10,339 bases of DNA from Pyrinomonadaceae bacterium (GCA_025929655.1 JAICPV010000044.1:1-10339), one strand, 5' to 3'; positions 1-6,403 are shown, counted from the first letter of the stretch. A program made the numbers and translations. The notes: generated by a model from the sequence alone, not told the origin.

Positions 1-687
1 AGCCACCCTGATCCCGGGAACCTCTTCCAAAACATCAACCTCGAGGCTGCACGTCTGAATGTGTCGCCGAACCCGATTAAGGTCACCCGAGATTTCGAAC
101 GCGTGCAGGCGCGACTTCGCGAGATGACGCCGGCATTGACGATGGCTCAGATCGACCGCGGCTATGGGGACGGCACAACCGCCGGCAGCGGAACAGCAAG
201 CGGCCGGTATTCCGGCAATGTCGCATTTCCTTCTTTAAGGATGCGCCGATACAACGTCGGCAACACGCTGGTGTTGAATGTCCCGTCCAACTGGCGCGAG
301 TTTTCAGGGCAGAGCGACGTCACTTTCGCACCGGAGGGCGCATATGGCTCCCAGGGGATCACGCATGGCGTCATGCTCGGCGTTTCGCAGTCGCAGTATC
401 AAAACTTTCGTACTGCGTCCGACGCCTTCGTTCGAGCGCTGATGCAGAACAATTCATACCTCCGCCAGCAATCGGGAACGAGGCCTGAATATATCGGTTC
501 CGCCTCCGGCTATTCATATTCGTTGGCCGGGCGGTCAAACATTACCGGACGCGACGAAGAAGTAACCGTCTACACCGCACAAATGCGCGATGGAAGAATC
601 CTGTATCTGATCACAGTCGTTCCCGGTGCCGAATCCTATCAATACGAGAATGCTTTTCGAAATATTCTCGACTCGGTGCGATTCTAA
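1..687 (+). CDS. Probable M48 family metalloprotease, C-terminal part (5' partial)
   Basis: The reading frame is open from base 1 and ends with TAA at 685-687, giving 228 visible residues; the true start lies outside the window. The first visible residues read SHPDPGNLFQNI. A 'HPxxxxR/L' segment of this kind follows the catalytic domain in many M48 peptidases, where it is part of the 'SxHPsp' stretch. The HExxH zinc site would lie upstream and is not visible. The rest has no catalytic motif. It contains a Gly/Ser/Tyr-rich stretch and then a beta-rich C-terminal domain (LVLNVPSNWREF, YIGSASGYSYSL, GRILYLITVVPG) that may bind substrate or form an accessory fold. A GTG at 61 in the same frame is internal and is not taken as the start. 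The gene converges on the MFS gene and ends ten bases before a long hairpin. The family call rests on the short HP-containing motif and overall style. Another secreted or periplasmic protein is possible. Confidence 0.65.
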   Translation, partial: SHPDPGNLFQNINLEAARLNVSPNPIKVTRDFERVQARLREMTPALTMAQIDRGYGDGTTAGSGTASGRYSGNVAFPSLRMRRYNVGNTLVLNVPSNWREFSGQSDVTFAPEGAYGSQGITHGVMLGVSQSQYQNFRTASDAFVRALMQNNSYLRQQSGTRPEYIGSASGYSYSLAGRSNITGRDEEVTVYTAQMRDGRILYLITVVPGAESYQYENAFRNILDSVRF

Positions 688-771
688 AAAAGCACTGCAG
701 AAGCCTGACCGTAAGGGAGGGCTAAAGAAACAAGTTGACCGTTTAGCCCTCCCTAATGGTCAGGCTTCTGC
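686..771 (-). terminator. Possible terminator for the MFS transcript
   Basis: Read on the minus strand, the 30-bp stem of the repeat is followed by five bases and then TTTTTT (plus-strand A-run 686-691). This resembles an intrinsic terminator, but the five-base gap and the overlap of the stem with the MFS stop codon make it imperfect. On the plus strand no T-run follows the stem, so termination of the M48 transcript here is less supported. Confidence 0.45.
697..771. repeat. Long hairpin repeat, copy 1 (REP-like)
   Basis: The arms are 697-726 and 742-771, 30 bases each, with 28 of 30 positions complementary and a 15-base loop. The left arm begins GCAGAAGCCTGACCGTAAGG. The left arm plus three loop bases (33 bases) is identical to 2040-2072. 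It lies between two convergent genes, and its right arm contains the stop codon of the MFS gene. Confidence 0.9.
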
Positions 772-2004
772 GATCGTCGGATTCGTCTTTATTTTGAGAA
801 ACAGGATCGCTGCAATGATCGATATCGCAGCGCTCACGCCGAAAGCTGTTTTAACCCCGACGCTGCTCCATAAAAGCCCAAATAGCAACGATGCCGGCAG
901 CACCGTGATGCCGTACGCGAGATTGTAGAAACCGTAGGCTGTGCCGCGTTTTTCTTCCGATACCATGTCGGCGACCAGTGCCTTTTCTACCCCTTCGGTC
1001 AACCCGAAATACACGCCGTAAATAATGAACAGCAGCCACGCCTGCCATGCCGCGCCTATGAAAGCGAATCCAATGTAAACCGCCGCGTAAACGATCCATC
1101 CGGCGATGATCATCTGCTTTCGCCCAACCTTATCCGAAAGATTCCCGCCGGCGATCGAGCTCACGACTTTGCTCAGATGCAGCACCATCCATAGCAGCGG
1201 CAACATCGCCGGGGCGATTCCGGCCTGCTCCGCTCGAAGCAAAAGGAAAGCATCGGTCGAATTTGACAAAGTAAATAACGCGACGACCCAAAGGAAGCGT
1301 TTGAAATTGCCGTCAAACTCCCTCAACGAAAACTTGATGGGATTTTCGTCGGCTACCGGCGGTGCTCTTCTCGGCTCGCGCACGAAAAACACAATTACAA
1401 AGAGCCCGATCACCACCGGGATCGACGCGTACAGGAACACGCGCTGATATTCCTTTGCGGTCGGGTCGCTCGAGTCAGCTGCAATGTACGAAAGTAGAAG
1501 AAACGCGACGACCGGCCCGACGACCGCGCCCATGTGGTCCGCCGCGCGGTTGAAGCCGAATGCCAGCCCGCGTCTTCCAGGCTCGACGTCCTGCGCGATC
1601 AGGGCGTCGCGGGGCGCCCCGCGAATTCCCTTTCCTACCCGGTCGGTCATACGCACGACCAGCACCTGCGGCCAGCTCGTAACGAAGGCGAGCAGCGGCC
1701 GCGTCACGGCGGCCAGCGAATAGCCGAAGAAAACCGGCAGTTTGCGATTGCCGAACCTGTCGCTCAAATAGCCGGAAAAAAGTTTGAGAATGCTGGCGAC
1801 GGATTCCGCAACTCCCTCGATCACGCCGATCGCGAAAGGTGTCGCACCAAGGGTGAGAAACAGAAAAGCCGGAAGGAGCGGATAGATGATCTCGCTCGAA
1901 GTGTCGTTGAGCAGGCTGACGAGGCTGAGAGCAAAAACGTTTCGAGGCAGCCCGCGATAACGTTGCCAAAACCTAAGGCCCTTTGCCTCTTCGACATTCT
2001 CCAT
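760..2004 (-). CDS. Major facilitator superfamily transporter
   Basis: A 414-residue polytopic inner-membrane protein of normal MFS length, with about twelve hydrophobic segments. The loop signature of the N-terminal half is GYLSDRFGNRK (about 78-88) and its counterpart in the C-terminal half is GGNLSDKVGRKQ (about 286-297). Both are copies of the MFS 'motif A' between helices 2-3 and 8-9. GKGIRGAPRDALIA (124-137) is a strongly conserved block in a subgroup of poorly characterised MFS permeases often labelled multidrug or drug:H+ transporters. The substrate cannot be read from sequence. The ATG at 2004 is the only reasonable start, but no Shine-Dalgarno is visible; a perfect 23-base hairpin begins nine bases upstream. 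The last codons GCA GAA GCC TGA (AEA-stop) lie inside the hairpin repeat. The gene follows the small membrane protein gene in the same direction after 121 bases that hold two hairpins. Confidence 0.9.
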   Translation of the reverse strand: MENVEEAKGLRFWQRYRGLPRNVFALSLVSLLNDTSSEIIYPLLPAFLFLTLGATPFAIGVIEGVAESVASILKLFSGYLSDRFGNRKLPVFFGYSLAAVTRPLLAFVTSWPQVLVVRMTDRVGKGIRGAPRDALIAQDVEPGRRGLAFGFNRAADHMGAVVGPVVAFLLLSYIAADSSDPTAKEYQRVFLYASIPVVIGLFVIVFFVREPRRAPPVADENPIKFSLREFDGNFKRFLWVVALFTLSNSTDAFLLLRAEQAGIAPAMLPLLWMVLHLSKVVSSIAGGNLSDKVGRKQMIIAGWIVYAAVYIGFAFIGAAWQAWLLFIIYGVYFGLTEGVEKALVADMVSEEKRGTAYGFYNLAYGITVLPASLLFGLLWSSVGVKTAFGVSAAISIIAAILFLKIKTNPTIAEA

Positions 2005-2012
2005 TTAAAAGT

Positions 2013-2035
2013 AGAACAGGCTGTTAGCCTGTTCT
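2013..2035. repeat. Perfect short hairpin in the MFS leader
   Basis: AGAACAGGCT (2013-2022) and AGCCTGTTCT (2026-2035) are exact reverse complements separated by GTT. The stem lies at -9 to -31 relative to the MFS start codon, where a ribosome binding site would be expected, and only four bases from the second long hairpin. It could act as a translational attenuator or be a separate dispersed repeat. Confidence 0.8.
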
Positions 2036-2039
2036 CTTA

Positions 2040-2116
2040 GCAGAAGCCTGACCGTAAGGGAGGGCTAAAGAAGACGCGTCGATCGTTTAGCCCCTCCCTT
2101 ACGTTCAGGCTTCTGC
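2040..2116. repeat. Long hairpin repeat, copy 2 (REP-like)
   Basis: The arms are 2040-2069 and 2086-2116. They differ by one mismatch and one extra G in the right arm. The 16-base loop contains the palindrome GACGCGTC. The left arm is identical to that of copy 1; the loops share only their first three and last few bases. The two copies have the same orientation and bracket the MFS gene. The element sits between the small membrane protein gene and the MFS gene. Confidence 0.9.
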
Positions 2117-2125
2117 AGATTCTTC

Positions 2126-2377
2126 CTATCGATTTCGCTGAGGTGCGGACCTCGGCGCCGGCTTCGACGATCCGATCCACCAGAGTCCTAGACTTCCTCC
2201 TAGCAGTGCCACCAGGGCCGCCGCCAGCAGCGCCATCCGAAAAGCCATCTTCAGCGTCTTTCTGAAGATCCGAAACGCGATATACGAGACCGCGGCTATT
2301 GCGATCAGCAGAACGATCCCCGCGCCGGCCGCGATCGCCCCGCCGCTAGGTGCTCCGATATCCGCCAAGAGCGTCAT
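2126..2377 (-). CDS. Small two-helix membrane protein, unknown function
   Basis: An 83-residue protein that I do not recognise. It shows two hydrophobic helices, about 13-36 (GAIAAGAGIVLLIAIAAV) and about 44-67 (ALLAAALVALLGGSLGLWW), joined by a basic loop (FRIFRKTLKMAFR). It ends in a Pro/Ser/Arg-rich tail. The ATG at 2377 overlaps the stop of yacG in an ATGA, and GGAG (plus-strand CTCC 2386-2389) lies eight bases upstream, so translation coupled to YacG is likely. The basic loop suggests a helical hairpin with positive charge on the cytoplasmic side. No catalytic or binding motif is visible. The tight overlap and good ribosome binding site make it a real gene. Confidence 0.7.
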   Translation of the reverse strand: MTLLADIGAPSGGAIAAGAGIVLLIAIAAVSYIAFRIFRKTLKMAFRMALLAAALVALLGGSLGLWWIGSSKPAPRSAPQRNR

Positions 2378-2571
2378 TTTTTATTCTCCAGCGCTTCTTC
2401 CAAAGCCGCGATGTCCTCTTCGTGGATCTCCGCGGGTTCGGCCGGAATTGCGTATTCCTCGTCAGCCCACGCGCCGAAATCGATCATTTTACAGCGTTCC
2501 GAGCAGAATGGCCGAAATTCGTTGCCCTCGTATTCGACTTGTTTTCCGCACCGCGGACATCTGACCAGCAT
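2374..2571 (-). CDS. yacG: DNA gyrase inhibitor YacG (zinc-binding)
   Basis: A 65-residue protein with the full YacG signature: CPRCGK at 5-10 and RPFCSERCK at 20-28, followed by IDFGAW (30-35). The four zinc ligands are Cys5, Cys8, Cys23 and Cys27. Length and layout match the family, whose E. coli member binds GyrB and inhibits gyrase. The C-terminal tail is acidic (AEPAEIHEEDIAALEEALENKK), as is usual. The ATG at 2571 is preceded by an AT-rich TATATATA stretch and no clear Shine-Dalgarno. The gene heads a minus-strand run with the 83-residue membrane protein (4-base overlap) and possibly the MFS gene. In many bacteria yacG follows coaE; that partner is not present here, and the gene upstream is divergent. 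Confidence 0.93.
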   Translation of the reverse strand: MLVRCPRCGKQVEYEGNEFRPFCSERCKMIDFGAWADEEYAIPAEPAEIHEEDIAALEEALENKK

Positions 2572-2714
2572 TATATATAGCCCAGATTAGCATACGCCGT
2601 CGGGGCCGGAATAATTGTTGATTACAGGACACTCAGATGCAAAAATTAGCAGAAGAGCGGCTCGTTGCGGCATCATAACCGAACAAAGGAAGCGTGGAAA
2701 TCGTTAGGTTCTCT

Positions 2715-2718
2715 GAGG
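2715..2718 (+). promoter_or_regulatory. Ribosome binding site that decides the start of the LEA-like gene
   Basis: GAGG lies six bases before the ATG at 2725. The frame is open further upstream to an ATG at 2665, but that start has no such site and the extra 20 residues (MRHHNRTKEAW...) do not look like the helical domain that follows. Confidence 0.6.
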
Positions 2719-2724
2719 TTACAA

Positions 2725-3714
2725 ATGGCAGATTATAAAGACCGTTTCGGCAAATGGCAGAAGGACGCAAAGGAGAAGTTCGAGGAGATCGATAAGCAAC
2801 TCGGGCTAAAGGAAAAGATCGGCGAGAGCGCCCGCGCCGTCGCGAGCACGGCAAAAGCCGGCGCTGAAAAGATCAAGGCCGAAGCCGAAAAGACCGAGGT
2901 TGGCAAGACGGCCGTTAAGGTCGCCGAGACGACGATCAAAACCGCCGAGGAAACCGCGAAGAAGGCGTGGGAAGTCAGCGAGCCTGCCCGCGACGCCGCG
3001 CAGGACGCAGGCAAGTCGGCGGGCAAAGCCGCGGCCGAAGTTATCGCGTCGGCGGGAGGAAAAGCCGGCGAAGTTTTCGAAGGAGCAAAGGACACGATCG
3101 GTACGGGCGCGAAGTCGGTCGGCAAGATGTTCAATTTCGGCGTCGGCTTTTCGCGCACGGTCGATTCCGCGATGAGCGCGTTTTCCAAAACGACTTCATG
3201 GGCGATGGAGAACCCGCTGCAGGCCGCGACCACCGGCGTTTCGATGGCTGTCGGCGCCGGGCTCGGTGTCGTTTTCACGGGCATCTCGTCACACTGGCTT
3301 TTCAATTCCGCACTTCCGACGTGGTCGGTGAAAAAGATCGCGGAACAGTTCAACGAATTTCTCAAACGCAAGGAAGATCTCATCGAAAAAGGCCGCCTCA
3401 CCGAGGCCGAGGCCGAACGCATCAAGTTTGAACGCGACATCGCAAAACGCATCGGCGCTCCGCTGCTCGGCGCATTCTCGTTCGCCTCCGGCGCGGTGAT
3501 GATGACGAATATCTTCAACCCGAAAACGATCACCGGCGCGCCCATCGACTGGCTCATCGGCGGCAACCCGATGCTCGAAGGCGTCTGGTTCTTCAGCAAC
3601 GGAATGGTCTGCTTCAAAACCAGCTACGACTTCTTTATGATCGCCCTCGACGGCGACGCAGACGTCGAGCGAATGGTGAAGGAAGTAAAGGGTATGCTGC
3701 CTGCGGTAAGTTAG
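2725..3714 (+). CDS. LEA-like amphipathic helical protein with hydrophobic C-terminal half, unknown function
   Basis: With the ATG at 2725 the protein has 329 residues. Residues 1-130 are Lys/Ala/Glu/Thr-rich with a loose 11-residue periodicity (AEETAKKAWEV, AAQDAGKSAGK). This resembles group 3 LEA proteins and apolipoprotein-like helices, which coat membranes or protect proteins on drying. Residues about 165-195 (AATTGVSMAVGAGLGVVFTG), 244-264 and 275-297 are hydrophobic and could enter a membrane. Between them, about 200-243 is a charged helix (EFLKRKEDLIEKGRLTEAEA). There is no signal peptide and no catalytic motif. The gene is divergent from yacG, and its TAG overlaps the TAA of the convergent vapC gene. 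A sampled stretch (3001-3060) is 70% GC, far above the neighbouring toxin-antitoxin genes. A role in membrane or desiccation stress is only a guess from composition. Confidence 0.7.
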   Translation: MADYKDRFGKWQKDAKEKFEEIDKQLGLKEKIGESARAVASTAKAGAEKIKAEAEKTEVGKTAVKVAETTIKTAEETAKKAWEVSEPARDAAQDAGKSAGKAAAEVIASAGGKAGEVFEGAKDTIGTGAKSVGKMFNFGVGFSRTVDSAMSAFSKTTSWAMENPLQAATTGVSMAVGAGLGVVFTGISSHWLFNSALPTWSVKKIAEQFNEFLKRKEDLIEKGRLTEAEAERIKFERDIAKRIGAPLLGAFSFASGAVMMTNIFNPKTITGAPIDWLIGGNPMLEGVWFFSNGMVCFKTSYDFFMIALDGDADVERMVKEVKGMLPAVS

Positions 3715-4130
3715 ATATTCCAGGGGTTGATCACAACCGCTCCTGTAGACTCGAAATCCGATGCATTTCTCGTAACGATCGCAAGATCGTGCTCGAGTGC
3801 TGTTGCCGCGATCAGACTATCCAATACCGGCATGACACGACCAACCTTCTCAAGTTCAAACCTCAATTGAGCCCAGTGGCTGGCAGTTATCTCGGTAAAC
3901 GATAACAGCCGCGCCGCGTAGCGGGTTTTGAGATTCTGAAACCATTGTTCGAGATCCTTGCGGCGGGTCGAGGCGGGAAGTCGAATTATGCCTTTCTGTA
4001 TCTCGCCCATCGAGATCGCGCTCAGGAATTGCGAGTTTTCCTCAGCGTTTTGCAACCATTCCACTACTCTCGGATCTGGCCGCTTGCGAAGAACTTCCGA
4101 TATGACATTCGTGTCGATAAGGTAACTCAT
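3711..4130 (-). CDS. vapC: PIN-domain ribonuclease toxin (VapC/FitB type)
   Basis: A 139-residue single PIN domain of typical toxin length. The expected acidic metal-binding residues are present: Asp6 in LIDTNVISE, Glu43 in MGEIQKG, Asp104 in VLDSLIAATA, with Asn122 and Asp125 in TRNASDF. VapC toxins are Mg2+-dependent endoribonucleases that cut tRNA or rRNA. The LIDTNVISE start and the E(I/L)xxGI motif point to the FitB-like branch. The ATG at 4130 overlaps the antitoxin stop in an ATGA. GAGGA directly abuts the ATG, too close to work well, so translation is probably coupled to the antitoxin. The stop overlaps that of the convergent LEA-like gene in TTAG. All catalytic positions are intact, so the toxin should be active. 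Confidence 0.93.
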   Translation of the reverse strand: MSYLIDTNVISEVLRKRPDPRVVEWLQNAEENSQFLSAISMGEIQKGIIRLPASTRRKDLEQWFQNLKTRYAARLLSFTEITASHWAQLRFELEKVGRVMPVLDSLIAATALEHDLAIVTRNASDFESTGAVVINPWNI

Positions 4131-4396
4131 TCCTCTGAAAGAAGGTCAACGTCACGATATGTCGCATCCTTATCGCGAGAAAGATCAACCTCGAGTCCGT
4201 ATTTATGCGCCGGATTATCCAGCAGGAACTCAATGAGAGGACGCTCCTTTATTTTCAACCGCTTGTAATCTTCGAATGAAATAACTACAGCCGTTTCCTT
4301 GCCGTTTTTGGTAATGATCTGCGGCTCACCGTTGGCGGCATTGTTGATCAACTCGCTGAACTTGTTCTTCCCTTCAAAGACTGAAACTTTCTTCAT
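4127..4396 (-). CDS. Antitoxin of the Phd/YefM family
   Basis: An 89-residue antitoxin lying upstream of the toxin with a 4-base overlap. The N-terminal half (KNKFSELINNAANGEPQIIT, then KNGKETAVVISFEDYKRLK) is the Phd/YefM DNA-binding fold, which dimerises and represses its own operon. The C-terminal part (about 50-89, rich in acidic residues and ending LLSEE) should be the segment that blocks the PIN active site. The start codon abuts a perfect palindrome and lies only about three bases from the predicted transcription start, and no Shine-Dalgarno is visible. The operon is AT-richer than its neighbours (45% GC in the sampled bases 4201-4260), consistent with horizontal acquisition. A Phd/YefM antitoxin with a VapC toxin is a known combination. 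Confidence 0.92.
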   Translation of the reverse strand: MKKVSVFEGKNKFSELINNAANGEPQIITKNGKETAVVISFEDYKRLKIKERPLIEFLLDNPAHKYGLEVDLSRDKDATYRDVDLLSEE

Positions 4397-4415
4397 AGCT
4401 AAGCTAGCTTAGCTA
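4396..4415. promoter_or_regulatory. Perfect 20-bp palindrome, probable antitoxin operator
   Basis: The sequence TAGCTAAGCTAGCTTAGCTA is its own reverse complement. It begins at the first base of the antitoxin start codon and covers the predicted -10 element. Phd/YefM antitoxins repress their operons by binding palindromes in just this place. The palindrome is built of AGCT units, and one further AGCTAG follows upstream. Confidence 0.75.
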
Positions 4416-4434
4416 GCTAGAGCCTTTTTGTCAA
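4406..4434 (-). promoter_or_regulatory. Promoter of the toxin-antitoxin operon
   Basis: On the minus strand a consensus -35 TTGACA (plus 4429-4434) is followed after 17 bases by TAAGCT (plus 4406-4411), which keeps the first two and last positions of the -10 consensus. The -10 lies inside the palindrome. Transcription would start near 4399, leaving a leader of about three bases, so the mRNA may be leaderless. Confidence 0.65.
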
Positions 4435-4438
4435 GGCG

Positions 4439-6370
4439 TTAGGACGCGGCCTTCTGTTCAAAGACCTTAGCACCTTCGATCTTCGCTAAGAATCTTTCAT
4501 AGTCGCCGAATTCGGCGACCAGCGCCTGAAAGTATCCTACTTCGAGAAAACCCAACCTATCCGCGACAATACTCACCACCTCGCCCGCTTCCAGATCATT
4601 TTTATTCTTGAATTTCGACTTTTTCCTCAGTGCGATGAAGATCACATGAAATGGAATTTCGGGAAAGTATTTCACGACCTTCCTAACCGCGTAAATTGCC
4701 GTTATCTCATCCAGTCCCGCTAACTTTTGCGGAACCTGTGCGAGAAGTTCCGACGGAAGGGTGTGCACTTCGAATTTGTCTTCCGGAAACACGGCTTGCC
4801 GCTCGCGGTTTGCCTTCTCGATATTCTCTTGCTCGTTTTCGACGGACGCCGCATACGTTTTAGCCTCTTCGAATCTGCCTTTAGATCGAAGGTAACCGAA
4901 GATCGCATCGTTCACCGCGAGTTTGAACGTCTGATCCAGTTCGGCCGCTCGTTCCAGATCGGCGATACCGCGTTCGTCGTCTAAACCCAACCGGACGCCC
5001 CCAAGGTTGTAATGAGCATTGGCATGATCCGGAAATTCTGATACGGCTCGTTCGACGAAGGGCAGTGCGGCTTCCAATCCATCTTTTTCCGCGATCCGCG
5101 CCGCGATCTCCAGAATCTCTTCGGCGGTTAGTCCTTCCTTCGCGTCCTTTTCGTTAAGTTCCGCGACGCGCTTGTCCGACTTGTTGAAATACCTGCGGCG
5201 GCCTTCCCAGTCGCTGGCCAGCTGTTCATCCCACTTTGCATCGAACTGCCTCGAAAGGCTCGCGACATCGGCCCCCAAAAACGTGTCGGCCGCGGTAGTC
5301 GATGCGATCTCCGGCACCGTGGGGATATCTCCTTCTTTGATGTACCCGATGAGTTTCAGCCGTTCGGCCAGTGAAGGATGGGAATCGCTATAATCCGTTG
5401 GCACAGCAAGCGCTTTTGTGATCGTTGTTCGGTCTTTTTCCTGATCGACAAAGCCCAACGAACTAAGCATGCGGGTGAATAAATGTTTGGTCGGAACATC
5501 CGCACTCAAATTTTCGTGATGAACCGCGCTCCAAAAGTTATCGCTCAGAGCTGCAGTTCTGGTTTGCAGCAAAAGAAGCGCTTCCCCGAGCGGACGAGCA
5601 CCTATGATCTTCGCCGCATCCCGGTCGGCGTCGCGTTCATGTTCGCGCATCAGTACGAACGAGTAAGCCGAAAAATACGGGAAGAACCATTCAACGAAAT
5701 TCTTATAGAGCGCCGCCATTTTGCTGTCGTTCAACTCTTGCGATTCGATCAGGCGTCCCCAGGCTTCGCGCATTTGATACGCCCATTTTGCAAACGAACC
5801 ATGTTTCCCGGAAATATGCCCGATCTCATGCGCAAGAACAGCTTTGAATTGATCCGGCGACAGAGCTTTCATCAGCGGCAGGCCCAGCAATAAATAGACT
5901 CTCGTTCCGAAAATTCCGAACCTGGGCATTGTTGCGACCGCCGCATTGAACTCGTCCGTCACAAGGACGGTCTTCGGCCGTTTAGCCTTCAATTCACGGC
6001 AGGTGGTATCGATGAAGTCGAAAAGTTCCGGAGCATCGTTGCGGGCGATCGGTGCGCCGGTCGGGACCTCCGGGCGCGACATGATAGCCTTAACTGCGCT
6101 GCCGATAAAACCGAAATATACCGCTAGCCCGGGAACGATCACCCAAATGATCTTTCCAAGCTGCAGAAACAAGCGGCCCATTTCATAAGGCGCGGCGAAC
6201 AGTCCGACGGCGACAAAACCGATTGGAACGATCAACAACAGGATCAACCCGATAAAATACGCGTAACCGAGCGCTATCAGGAGGAAAACCTTCGATTGAT
6301 ACGCGGATCGATTTTGTTTCGAGTAATCGTCGAGGCTGCGGATCAGGGAAAGATATTTTTCGTATTTCAT
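4439..6370 (-). CDS. Membrane M48 metallopeptidase with TPR-like C-terminal region
   Basis: A 643-residue protein. Two hydrophobic regions (about 28-60 and 72-94) anchor it in the membrane. The M48 catalytic domain has HEIGH at 181-185 (His181, His185 zinc ligands, Glu182 catalytic) inside FKAVLAHEIGHISGKHG. The third ligand is Glu245 in the ExxAD motif (ERDAD). The typical downstream SHPSLAERL is at 330-338. The part before the active site (VLVTDEFNAAVATMPRFG) matches HtpX/Ste24-type proteins. Residues about 415-510 form helical TPR-like repeats (NAHYNLGGVRLG, GIADLERAAELD). The last ~130 residues I do not recognise. At over twice the length of HtpX, the extra region may bind partners or substrates. 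No Shine-Dalgarno is visible before the ATG at 6370. The TAA at 4439-4441 lies five bases upstream of the -35 of the toxin-antitoxin promoter. Confidence 0.92.
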   Translation of the reverse strand: MKYEKYLSLIRSLDDYSKQNRSAYQSKVFLLIALGYAYFIGLILLLIVPIGFVAVGLFAAPYEMGRLFLQLGKIIWVIVPGLAVYFGFIGSAVKAIMSRPEVPTGAPIARNDAPELFDFIDTTCRELKAKRPKTVLVTDEFNAAVATMPRFGIFGTRVYLLLGLPLMKALSPDQFKAVLAHEIGHISGKHGSFAKWAYQMREAWGRLIESQELNDSKMAALYKNFVEWFFPYFSAYSFVLMREHERDADRDAAKIIGARPLGEALLLLQTRTAALSDNFWSAVHHENLSADVPTKHLFTRMLSSLGFVDQEKDRTTITKALAVPTDYSDSHPSLAERLKLIGYIKEGDIPTVPEIASTTAADTFLGADVASLSRQFDAKWDEQLASDWEGRRRYFNKSDKRVAELNEKDAKEGLTAEEILEIAARIAEKDGLEAALPFVERAVSEFPDHANAHYNLGGVRLGLDDERGIADLERAAELDQTFKLAVNDAIFGYLRSKGRFEEAKTYAASVENEQENIEKANRERQAVFPEDKFEVHTLPSELLAQVPQKLAGLDEITAIYAVRKVVKYFPEIPFHVIFIALRKKSKFKNKNDLEAGEVVSIVADRLGFLEVGYFQALVAEFGDYERFLAKIEGAKVFEQKAAS

Positions 6371-6403
6371 TTGCGATGGGATATGGAAGAGTCGCGCCGA
6401 TGA

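Noticed and set aside
61..63. GTG at 61 as the start of a complete 208-residue protein
   Set aside because: The frame is open to base 1 and the upstream residues (SHPDPGN) fit the M48 family, so the gene is cut by the window edge.
1475..2040. Open frames on both strands within the MFS gene
   Set aside because: They are antisense or frame-shifted shadows of a complete transporter gene and show no domains.
2571..2579. TATATATA before yacG as a -10 element
   Set aside because: It abuts the start codon, so the transcript would begin inside the coding sequence. It is more likely just an AT-rich translation start region.
2733..3617. 294-residue open frame on the minus strand
   Set aside because: It lies wholly within the LEA-like gene on the other strand. 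Its Ala/Ser/Pro-rich, low-complexity product is what the complement of a GC-rich Lys/Ala/Glu-coding sequence yields.
4422..4437. Terminator after the M48 gene
   Set aside because: GCCTT and AAGGC can pair, but the stem is only five bases and no T-run follows; the site is better explained by the -35 of the toxin-antitoxin promoter.
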